Shown here piece by piece: positions 54,954 to 62,813 of a stretch of DNA of 64,000 nucleotides. The notes under the pieces are model-generated. The model saw only the letters and a program-made list of their open reading frames with translations. It did not search any database and was not told the DNA's origin. Made by a program: the position numbers and the translations under genes. This DNA is from an uncultured Lachnospiraceae bacterium (GTDB lineage Bacteria; Bacillota; Clostridia; Lachnospirales; Lachnospiraceae): positions 205,915 to 269,914 of the forward strand of contig CAJTTT010000001.1 of the NCBI GenBank assembly GCA_910579285.1, in the 5' to 3' direction. Each line of letters opens with the position of its first letter. The first letter of the stretch is position 1.

Positions 54954-55958
54954 ATGGATAAGGCGGGTAAGAAGGAAAGATACGTTCTGGGAATTGATCA
55001 GGGCGGCACGAAAACGGCCGCGGCTGTGATACGGGAGGACGGTTTCATTGTGGGCCGGGCGATGGCGAAGGGGGCATATTTTCCCGATGACGGGGTGGAG
55101 AGAGCGATGGCGCCCATAGAGGAGGCGGTATCCGAGGCGGTGCGCAGTGCAGGAATCAGCACAGAGGATATTGTGTACGGCGTGGCGGGAATCAGCGGCG
55201 TGGACTGGCCGGGAGATGACGATCGGATCAGAAAGGCGCTGCAGCAAAAACTTTCAATGGAGGAGATCTTTGCCTGCAATGATATGGTGATAGCGTTCTA
55301 CAGCGGAGCCAGATGTCCCCACGGCGCGGTGATCTGTGCGGGAACGGGGATGAACGGCGCCTTGATTGACAGGAATGGCAGGCAGTTCGTCTATGGAGAT
55401 TATATGGAAGAGCGGGCACAGGGTGGAAGTGCACTTGCGAAGCGTGCCCTGCGCAAGGTTTTTGACGCGGAGCTTGGGTTGTGCCCGCCCACAAAACTGA
55501 CGCCGCTATTCTTACAGCAGGCCGGGCTTACAGACGTGGATGCACTGTTAAAGCGTTATATGACAGAGGAAGGGTTTCAAAAGGAACTGCGGTTCCTGAT
55601 GCCGCAGATCCTGATGGTTGCCCAGATGGGGGACGAGGCGGCTGGCAGCCTGCTGGATGAGTTTGCAGGGGAGATCGTCGCGTATATTGAGGCGGGATTT
55701 CGGAAGATGGAGATGACGCCGGGGGAAGAGGATATCGTGCTGGCGGGAAGTATATTTAAGGGAGCGGACAACCCGCTTACGAACCGGGTGATAGAAGGTG
55801 TCCGGGAGCGGATGCAGGGGGCACAGGTTGTACAGGCGCGCTATGAGCCGGTGGTGGGAGCCTGCATCATGGGACTTGACAGGCTTGGAATGGAACCTTC
55901 GAAATGGGAGGTTGGTATTCAGAAGAGCGCGGCGGTTCTGGGGCTGCTTCGAAGCTGA
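54954..55958 (+). CDS. BadF/BadG-type sugar kinase, N-acetylglucosamine-kinase like
   Basis: 334 residues from ATG 54954 (GGAGGGAG upstream). The actin-like ATPase fold shows the phosphate-1 loop VLGIDQGGTKTAAAV, phosphate-2 ICAGTGMNGAL and a second-domain loop VLAGSIF. Relatives phosphorylate N-acetylglucosamine or glucosamine. It has no signal peptide. Divergent from lacI-GH4, it could provide the 6-phospho-sugar the GH4 enzyme needs without a PTS. Confidence 0.9.
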   Translation: MDKAGKKERYVLGIDQGGTKTAAAVIREDGFIVGRAMAKGAYFPDDGVERAMAPIEEAVSEAVRSAGISTEDIVYGVAGISGVDWPGDDDRIRKALQQKLSMEEIFACNDMVIAFYSGARCPHGAVICAGTGMNGALIDRNGRQFVYGDYMEERAQGGSALAKRALRKVFDAELGLCPPTKLTPLFLQQAGLTDVDALLKRYMTEEGFQKELRFLMPQILMVAQMGDEAAGSLLDEFAGEIVAYIEAGFRKMEMTPGEEDIVLAGSIFKGADNPLTNRVIEGVRERMQGAQVVQARYEPVVGACIMGLDRLGMEPSKWEVGIQKSAAVLGLLRS

Positions 55959-56017
55959 GTGTACGACATAACGGGGGAAGGATTCTGACGGGACGAAAAC
56001 GGGTTATCGGGAAACGG

Positions 56018-56046
56018 TTGAAAAAGCGGCTGGCAGGTGCTATAAT
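56018..56046 (+). promoter_or_regulatory. Promoter of the VTC-CotH operon
   Basis: TTGAAA (56018-56023) and TATAAT (56041-56046) are 17 bases apart. GAAAAAGCGG (56020-56029) and CCGCTTTTTC (56075-56084) are a perfect 10-bp inverted repeat that covers the -35 and the early transcript, a possible pair of binding half-sites. Confidence 0.7.
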
Positions 56047-56122
56047 TGGTGATATTTATGGCAGAAGGGCGATACCGCTTTTTCATCAGTTATTGGATCT
56101 AAAATGAGGAATCCGAACGGAT

Positions 56123-56833
56123 ATGATGGACAGAGAACTCTACTCCCTCAGAAAAGAAATCAAATATATCGTGCCGCTTGGCAAGGCTCTGGCGATCGGG
56201 GAACAGCTGGACAGGCTGCTCCAGAGAGACGAGCACTGCGCAGACGGCCCATATCTGGTGAGAAGCCTGTACTTTGATTCGGTCAATCAGATCGACTTTG
56301 CACAAAAGCTTGCAGGCGTGCTTGACCGCAAAAAGGTGCGTCTTCGGATTTATGACGGAGATGCATCTTTGTGTAAGCTGGAAATCAAACAGAAAACTGA
56401 CGACCGGCAGCAGAAACTGAGTCTGCTCGTATCGCCGTCCGATGCGGCACAGCTGTCGCGCGGAAATATAAAAGTATTGCAGAACTATTTTGACGATTCT
56501 CCAACCAGCCTGAAGGCTTACGGCATTATGGCGCAGGGACTCTATCGTCCTGTGGCGCAGATTGCATATGACAGGCTGGCTTACAAATATCCCATGTACG
56601 ACACGCGTATCACGCTGGATATGAATGTCAGATCCTCCGAATCCAATCTGGATCTGTTTTCGCCGGATGTCTGTTATACGCCCATTATGAGGGAGAGTGC
56701 GGTCCTGGAAGTGAAATACAGCGGGAAGCTGATGGGGTTTTTGTCGGCGCTGTTTGCGCAGTTTCATCTGACGCAGGGCGCGTACAGTAAATACTGTGCC
56801 GGACGGCCGATTTTCTATGATTTCAATTATTAA
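56123..56833 (+). CDS. VTC-domain polyphosphate polymerase
   Basis: 236 residues. RKEIKYIVPLGKALAIGEQL, LVRSLYFDS, RLRIYDGD, KLEIKQK and VLEVKYSGKL place basic and acidic residues of the triphosphate-tunnel fold as in the yeast Vtc4 catalytic domain, which makes polyphosphate from ATP. It lacks the SPX domain of fungal proteins. First gene of a six-gene operon, ahead of a DUF4956 membrane protein, its usual bacterial partner. Confidence 0.88.
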   Translation: MMDRELYSLRKEIKYIVPLGKALAIGEQLDRLLQRDEHCADGPYLVRSLYFDSVNQIDFAQKLAGVLDRKKVRLRIYDGDASLCKLEIKQKTDDRQQKLSLLVSPSDAAQLSRGNIKVLQNYFDDSPTSLKAYGIMAQGLYRPVAQIAYDRLAYKYPMYDTRITLDMNVRSSESNLDLFSPDVCYTPIMRESAVLEVKYSGKLMGFLSALFAQFHLTQGAYSKYCAGRPIFYDFNY

Positions 56834-56848
56834 AGGAGCGGATTGACT

Positions 56849-57523
56849 ATGTCAAAGGAAGAGGTTCTCGGATATTTTTATACAAACAGCAGCGAGTACG
56901 GAGTGAAAACAACGCTGCTCATCCTGCTGTGCGGCCTGGCGGTCGGCATGGTGATCTATCTGACGTATTTTATCTCTTCGGAGAAAATCGCATATAACAG
57001 GAAGTTTAACTGGTCGTTGGTGACGATGCATCTGATTACCGTGGTTGTCATGCTGATGATCAGCAGCAATATCGCTGTGTCGCTCGGTATGGTGGGCGCG
57101 CTGTCCATTGTCCGTTTTCGGACGGCGGTGAAAGACAGCCGGGACACCATGTTTATTTTCTGGGCGATGGCGGAGGGGCTTTGCGTGAGCTCACAGAACT
57201 GGCGGCTCACATTTACCACGGTGTTGTTTATCGCCGCCGTTTTGATTTTTTCCAGTAAGGTGCCGGGAATCCGAAATAAATATCTGCTGATCGTAACTGG
57301 CGGGGGAGAGGCGATTGACAGGAAGCAGTTTGAGGAGAAGCTGAAGCCCTATGTGGTCAGCTTCCGGGTGCGGACTGCCAACAAGGATGCGGCGCATGAG
57401 GAGATGATCTGCGAGATCGGGACAAAGGGTGAACTTAATCCAGACGTGCTGGATGTGCTTCTTTCGGTTCCCGGCATTCAGTCTGTAAACTGGGTTGCCC
57501 AGTCCGGGGAAACGGTAGGATGA
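56849..57523 (+). CDS. DUF4956 membrane protein
   Basis: 224 residues from ATG 56849 (AAAGGAG 10 bases upstream; a TTG at 56843 is possible). Three or four membrane helices (TLLILLCGLAVGMVIYLTYF, LITVVVMLMISSNIAVSLGM) are followed by the conserved GALSIVRFRTAVKDSRD and a small C-terminal alpha/beta domain. It is commonly next to VTC-domain genes and may form the membrane channel or scaffold for polyphosphate. Ends in a 4-base overlap with the CotH gene. Confidence 0.88.
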   Translation: MSKEEVLGYFYTNSSEYGVKTTLLILLCGLAVGMVIYLTYFISSEKIAYNRKFNWSLVTMHLITVVVMLMISSNIAVSLGMVGALSIVRFRTAVKDSRDTMFIFWAMAEGLCVSSQNWRLTFTTVLFIAAVLIFSSKVPGIRNKYLLIVTGGGEAIDRKQFEEKLKPYVVSFRVRTANKDAAHEEMICEIGTKGELNPDVLDVLLSVPGIQSVNWVAQSGETVG

Positions 57524-59460
57524 TGAGTCGGAAAAAAGCGTTATTTTGTCTGTTATTCATATGCAGTGCTTTGTGCCTGCTTCTTCTGTGCGACAGATAC
57601 CGCCCTGCGGGTCTGTGCTTTTCCAGAGAATCCGGGTTTTATGAGGAGCCTTTTACACTGGAACTGACGGCTCCTTTTGGAACAGAAATCTATTATACAC
57701 TGGATGGTTCCGAGCCGGATGAAAACGCACTTCTTTACACAACTCCCATTTTGATAGACGATGCGACTTCAAGGCCGAATGCGCATTCCATGAGAACCGA
57801 TACCACACCCGCGTTCTTGTCGGAGAACTCCAGGTACAAACTGCCGGACTATCCCGTGGATAAATGTACCGTTGTCAGGGCGGCTTACCGGGACGCTGAC
57901 GGAAATTTCGGCAGGGTGAAAACGGAAAGCTATTTCGTGGGCTTTGAAGAAAAAACAGGTTACCAGGATATCCATGTTATGTCTGTCGTGACAGATCCCG
58001 CGAATCTCTTTGACTATGACAGGGGGATTTATGTTCTGGGGCGTAAATATGACGATTATGTCAGAAATGCGGGAAGTTTGCCGGAAGTGGAGGAAGATGC
58101 AAATTCTTATCAGCATGGCATGGAATGGGAACGTCCGGCAGATATCCAGATATTTGACGCCGGACGGGAAGCGCTTCTGAAGCAGTCCTGCGGCATTCGG
58201 ATCCAGGGCGGCGGCAGCAGGTCTTTTCTGCCAAAAAGCCTGAATTTTTACGCGAGAGAAAACTACAGTCCGGCGGCGCGGTTTTATGCGGACTTGTTCG
58301 GAACAGGCTATATGGCGGACACGATAACGCTTTCCGCAGGCGGGCAGGACAACATTGCCAAGTTCCGCGATATGTTTGTGTCTGCGCTGACGAAGGACAG
58401 GGCCTTCAGCACCATGAATTATGAGCCGTGCGCCATGTTTTTGAACGGTGAATACTGGGGCGTCTACTGGCTTACGGAACGGTACACGGACACATACCTT
58501 GGCAGCTATTATGCGGTCGATGAAGACAACATTATAATGATAAAAAACAGTGAGCTGACCCGGGAGAGCGAGGAGGACTGGGCGCTTTATAACAGCATGT
58601 TAAATTATCTGCAGGATACGGACTTTACCGATGAGGGGAATTATGAGTCGCTCGGCTATGTCATTGACCTGCAAAGTTATATTGACTACTATGCGGCGGA
58701 GATTTATATTGGCAGCAGCGCAGACTGGCCGGGCACCAACGAGGCTTTCTGGAGAGTGCGCGAACCGGCTGAAAACGGCGAGGGGGGACCATATGAGGAC
58801 GGCAGATGGCGCTGGATGCTGTTTGACGTGAATACGAGCTCACTGCGGGAAAAAGTGGTGGAGGAAGATGTGCTGAAACTTGCTATGACGAGGAGTCCCG
58901 CCTTCTATAACGTGTGTCAGAGTGGTGCGTTCAAAAAACAGTTTACCCTCACGCTTATGGATTTTGCCAATGAAACATTTTCTGTGCAGAATACGGAGCC
59001 GGTGATCGAGGAATGGCTTGGGCTGATGAGGGAACCGATAGAGGTTCATCTTTCCAGGTTTTTCGGGAGAGACAGTGTGTACCGTCTGGATGAGGAAGTG
59101 GCGGATCTGCAGGCGTTTTTAAGACGCAGGAAGCCCTATGCGGCGCAGTATCTGAAAGAGAACTTTGAACTGGAAGGCGAACTTGCGCCTGTTGAAATAG
59201 AGACGACGGATCCCGGTGCGGGGCGTATTGTTTTAAACACGATAACGCCGACCTTTGACGGACAGGGAAAATGGAGGGGAGAATACTTCACCGATTACCC
59301 GATCACGCTTTCCGTGGCGGCCGGTGAGGGATACCGCTTTGCAGGGTGGGAAATTACCGATGGAGAGGAAAGCAGTCTGGTTACTGAAACGTTGGTGGAA
59401 TTAGAGATACCGAACGACGGGCTTTATATCAAAGCAGTGTTTGAGGAAGAGGGAACATGA
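57520..59460 (+). CDS. CotH-family protein kinase-like secreted protein
   Basis: 646 residues. An N-terminal membrane/signal segment (KALFCLLFICSALCLLLLC) leads to a chitobiase-like C-terminal-domain motif (EIYYTLDGSEPDE). The CotH kinase-like core (about 150-520) has GIRIQGGGSRSFLPKSLNFY, LNGEYWGVYWLTERY, the metal-binding DWPGTNEAFWRV and WRWMLFDVNTS. The C-terminus (about 560-640) resembles an InlB-type repeat (GEGYRFAGWE). CotH kinases of spore formers phosphorylate coat proteins; this extracellular form with polyphosphate genes may act on surface proteins. Confidence 0.88.
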   Translation: MMSRKKALFCLLFICSALCLLLLCDRYRPAGLCFSRESGFYEEPFTLELTAPFGTEIYYTLDGSEPDENALLYTTPILIDDATSRPNAHSMRTDTTPAFLSENSRYKLPDYPVDKCTVVRAAYRDADGNFGRVKTESYFVGFEEKTGYQDIHVMSVVTDPANLFDYDRGIYVLGRKYDDYVRNAGSLPEVEEDANSYQHGMEWERPADIQIFDAGREALLKQSCGIRIQGGGSRSFLPKSLNFYARENYSPAARFYADLFGTGYMADTITLSAGGQDNIAKFRDMFVSALTKDRAFSTMNYEPCAMFLNGEYWGVYWLTERYTDTYLGSYYAVDEDNIIMIKNSELTRESEEDWALYNSMLNYLQDTDFTDEGNYESLGYVIDLQSYIDYYAAEIYIGSSADWPGTNEAFWRVREPAENGEGGPYEDGRWRWMLFDVNTSSLREKVVEEDVLKLAMTRSPAFYNVCQSGAFKKQFTLTLMDFANETFSVQNTEPVIEEWLGLMREPIEVHLSRFFGRDSVYRLDEEVADLQAFLRRRKPYAAQYLKENFELEGELAPVEIETTDPGAGRIVLNTITPTFDGQGKWRGEYFTDYPITLSVAAGEGYRFAGWEITDGEESSLVTETLVELEIPNDGLYIKAVFEEEGT

Positions 59461-59504
59461 AGGAACGATGCGGCAGTTTCCTGAAATGGTGGAGGTGCTG
59501 ACAG

Positions 59505-60614
59505 ATGAACAGATGGAGATACGGGAGTGCGCTTGTGCTGACGGCACTGATCTGCTGCCTGTTTTGGGGCGAAATTGTGCAGGCTGCTCCGACAGAGACG
59601 GACGATACTTCCGTGATGGCAGAGTACGAGGCGTACTATGACCGGCTGATGTCGATTGAGAACCGGGAGGGGATAGCGGGCGGCGGTTTCAAAGTGGTGG
59701 AGGATCAGATATTTGCTTTGGAGCCGGATGAGGAGGAAAGCATGCTGATGATACCGGCCTTTGACGAGCAGTATAACCGGCTGGCGTTGTTTCTTGTGGA
59801 TGGAGATGGGCAGATACGCTGCCGAACGGAGCAGCTGGAGACCAATTACCGTGTAAGAGGGCGGATGAGGCAGCCGGAGCAGTCCATCGCTGCCGTTTCC
59901 TTTCAGGATCTGGACCGGGATGGCAGGACGGATATCATTCTCATCACTTCCTGCGTCAATGAGAGCGGCGCCTATGCGGGCGAGACGTACAAGGTCGGGG
60001 ATGTGCTTTTTCAGAATCAGGCGGGAAACGGTTTTTACAGGGATTATCGGATTTCGGAAAAAATCAACCGATTCGGGATGAACAAGAGCGCGGACTCCAT
60101 CGCTGCCTTTGTGCGGGACGGAGATTCCACGGAGTTTTTGTATACGGCGTCCACCTTGCAGGAGCTGCAAAGAAACCGTTTCCGGGTCATTCCCGAGCAA
60201 TGCTATCTGCGGACGTTCGGGAAGCTTGGCAGGCTGCAGGTGACACCGGGGACATATCGGATCGCGGATTACGACATATTTATGATATATCTGGTGAATG
60301 AGCAGGGAGACATTATTTCCGTACTGCAGCCAATGGGAGAGTACGACAATCTCTATGCGCTCAAGGGAGTCACCTGCAGGGATATTGACGGGGACGGTTT
60401 AAAGGACATCGTGATCCTCGCCAGATACAGCTATGAGGGTGAGGGCGGCGAGCTTCTGATCGAGAGCGATTATCGGATTTATTATCAGAGAACCGGCGGG
60501 TTTGTGCCGGATATGGAAATCAGGGATGTATACCAGTGCAGCGATGAGGACACGATGGAAATACTCGTAGAAAAAGCGCGCGCTTATTGGGGGTGGCAGA
60601 CAACAAATGATTAA
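59505..60614 (+). CDS. Secreted protein with FG-GAP/EF-hand-like repeats
   Basis: 369 residues with a signal peptide (SALVLTALICCLFWGEIVQA). Two calcium-loop-like stretches, DLDRDGRTDIILITS and DIDGDGLKDIVILAR, are typical of FG-GAP/VCBS beta-propeller repeats. GGAGGTG lies before the ATG. Its end overlaps the response-regulator gene by 8 bases, so it is translated in the same unit and may supply or modulate the signal of the kinase. Confidence 0.82.
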   Translation: MNRWRYGSALVLTALICCLFWGEIVQAAPTETDDTSVMAEYEAYYDRLMSIENREGIAGGGFKVVEDQIFALEPDEEESMLMIPAFDEQYNRLALFLVDGDGQIRCRTEQLETNYRVRGRMRQPEQSIAAVSFQDLDRDGRTDIILITSCVNESGAYAGETYKVGDVLFQNQAGNGFYRDYRISEKINRFGMNKSADSIAAFVRDGDSTEFLYTASTLQELQRNRFRVIPEQCYLRTFGKLGRLQVTPGTYRIADYDIFMIYLVNEQGDIISVLQPMGEYDNLYALKGVTCRDIDGDGLKDIVILARYSYEGEGGELLIESDYRIYYQRTGGFVPDMEIRDVYQCSDEDTMEILVEKARAYWGWQTTND

Positions 60615-61266
60615 GATACTGATTGTGGATGATGAAAAACCGATTTGTGACCTGATCGACTTAAATCTTTCTTCCGCGGGTTATCACTGCACGGCGGTAC
60701 AGGATGGTCTGCAGGCGATTGACCTGATCGAGAGGGAAACATTTGAACTGGTTCTGCTGGATATTATGCTGCCGGGCGCGGACGGCTATGACGTGATGGA
60801 GTACATACGGCCTCTGGGGATTCCCGTGATTTTTATTACCGCCAAACATGAGGTGAAGCATCGGGTGAAGGGATTGAAGCTGGGGGCGGACGACTATCTG
60901 GTAAAGCCTTTTGACGTGGTGGAACTGGTGGCGCGGGTGGAGGCTGTACTGCGGCGTTATAACAAGGCGGAGCAGCATCTTGCGGCGGGAGATGTGACGG
61001 TGGATGTGGATGCGCGCAGGGTGACCAAGGCAGGACGCCCCGTGGAGCTGACGAATAAAGAGTTCGGCCTTCTGCTCCTTTTTATGAAGAATAAAAACGT
61101 CGCCCTGTTTCGGGAGACACTATATGAGAAGGTGTGGGAAGGAGAATACTTTGCGGACAGCAGGACGCTTGATCTGCATGTACAGCGGCTGAGAAAAAAA
61201 CTGGGATGGGAGCATAATCTGGTAGCGGTGTATAAGGTTGGCTACCGCTTAGAGGTGCAGGAATGA
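60607..61266 (+). CDS. OmpR-family response regulator
   Basis: 219 residues. The receiver domain has DDE, the phosphorylated Asp in LLDIMLPG and the Lys in YLVKPFD; the winged-helix output domain has VELTNKEFGLLLLFM and SRTLDLHVQRLRKKLG. It overlaps the genes on both sides and works with the downstream histidine kinase. Confidence 0.96.
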   Translation: MIKILIVDDEKPICDLIDLNLSSAGYHCTAVQDGLQAIDLIERETFELVLLDIMLPGADGYDVMEYIRPLGIPVIFITAKHEVKHRVKGLKLGADDYLVKPFDVVELVARVEAVLRRYNKAEQHLAAGDVTVDVDARRVTKAGRPVELTNKEFGLLLLFMKNKNVALFRETLYEKVWEGEYFADSRTLDLHVQRLRKKLGWEHNLVAVYKVGYRLEVQE

Positions 61267-62681
61267 AATTTTCTATCAAATTAGTGCTGTCTACCATGAT
61301 CGTACTGGCATTGGCGTTGGGATTCAGCGGGTTTTACTTTGTAAACTATGTGTTCGAGACTTCTCTGGACAGAGAGGTGGGACAGGCTCTCGACGAGAGC
61401 AGCATCTTAAGCTTTGCCTTTGAAACGGCGGCGTTAAATGTGCCTCTCAAGTACAGTGTTCTGCCTGACAGCGTGGTGGAGGAGATCGCATCCAAGCTGG
61501 AAATGGGAGGCCAGGGCGGCGGGCGTCTCCTTCGGATCGCGGATGAGGAGAAAAACATACTGTATACCAGCAGCGGATTTACTTCGGACGAGGGACTGCT
61601 TCCACAGACGGATCTGCACACCAAATCCTACCGCGTGATCCGAGCGCAGGACGGCTTCTATGTGCACACCTGTGTTGCCATCAATACGTTAAACCGAATT
61701 CTGTATCTGGAGACCATGAAGGATGTGACAGGCGTGTTTACGGAGCGTGCCCTTGGGTTTTCACTGTATCGGAAGGTAACGGTGGTTATACTATTGACTG
61801 GAATAGTCATCATGCTATTTATTGCCTCTCTGCTGACAAAGCCGATACGCCTGCTGACCAAAGCGACCAGAAAAATGGCGGCGGGTGATTATACCTACCG
61901 GGCCAGACAGGTCAGCCGGGACGAGCTGGGGCAGCTCACCGGGGATTTTAACAGGATGGCAAATGCGCTGGAGGAAAATATCTGCAAGCTGGAGGAGGAG
62001 ATCGAGGCGAGAGAAGAGTTTATGGGCGCTTTTGCCCACGAACTGAAAACGCCCCTGACGGCGATCATCGGATACGCAGACATGCTGCGCTCCCACAAGC
62101 TGGATGAGGAAAAGAGCATCATGTCGGCAAACTATATTTATACGGAGGGCAAACGTCTGGAGGCCATGTCATTCCGCCTTCTGGATATCATCGTGGCAAA
62201 ACAGGATGAGGCGAGGCTGATGGATGTGCCGGTGGGGGAACTGTTTGCCTACCTGCGTGAAATGTTTGCGGAGAAAAAGGAGATGGACATCCGCTTTGTG
62301 TATGAGGAAGCCGTGGTACAGATGGAAGCTAATCTGATCAAGACAGTGCTTGTCAATCTGATCGACAATGCCTGTAAAGCTTCGGAGTGCAGCGCCGCAT
62401 CGAAGGCGGACAGTACGGGCGTGGTCGAGGTGACAGGCGAGAGGGTTGACGGCGGTTATCGGATTGCGGTGAGGGATTACGGGATCGGCATACCTGAGGA
62501 AGAACAGGCTAAGATCGTCAAGGCCTTTTATATGGTAGACAAGTCCAGAGCAAGGAGCAAGAACGGAGCGGGGCTCGGACTTGCGCTGTGCGTGGAGATT
62601 CTAAAAATACATCGCAGCAGGTTACAGATTGAGAGCAAAGAGGGAGAGGGTTCCTGTTTCAGCTTTATCCTTGCGCTGTGA
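61263..62681 (+). CDS. Sensor histidine kinase
   Basis: 472 residues. Two membrane helices (about 8-28 and 170-192) frame an extracellular sensor domain of about 140 residues; a HAMP linker follows, then the H-box FAHELKTPLTAIIGYADM, N-box NLIDNACKA and G-boxes DYGIGIPEEE and GAGLGLALC. Starts in a 4-base overlap with the regulator gene. It likely controls the polyphosphate/CotH operon or responds to its product. Confidence 0.95.
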   Translation: MKFSIKLVLSTMIVLALALGFSGFYFVNYVFETSLDREVGQALDESSILSFAFETAALNVPLKYSVLPDSVVEEIASKLEMGGQGGGRLLRIADEEKNILYTSSGFTSDEGLLPQTDLHTKSYRVIRAQDGFYVHTCVAINTLNRILYLETMKDVTGVFTERALGFSLYRKVTVVILLTGIVIMLFIASLLTKPIRLLTKATRKMAAGDYTYRARQVSRDELGQLTGDFNRMANALEENICKLEEEIEAREEFMGAFAHELKTPLTAIIGYADMLRSHKLDEEKSIMSANYIYTEGKRLEAMSFRLLDIIVAKQDEARLMDVPVGELFAYLREMFAEKKEMDIRFVYEEAVVQMEANLIKTVLVNLIDNACKASECSAASKADSTGVVEVTGERVDGGYRIAVRDYGIGIPEEEQAKIVKAFYMVDKSRARSKNGAGLGLALCVEILKIHRSRLQIESKEGEGSCFSFILAL

Positions 62682-62813
62682 GGGCGGCGTGACGGTTGAT
62701 TCCGGCAGGGTAGTACTGCTAAGAGCAAAGGCGAAGAGAAATGATATGTAAAAAATCGTGATTGTGATTTTGCGGATTTGGTAAATGACAAAAGAACACA
62801 GGAGTAAATACAA

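Noticed and set aside
55904..56107. 67-codon ORF spanning the end of the BadF kinase gene and the promoter region
   Set aside because: It has no ribosome binding site, runs through a near-consensus promoter and overlaps a confirmed gene in another frame.
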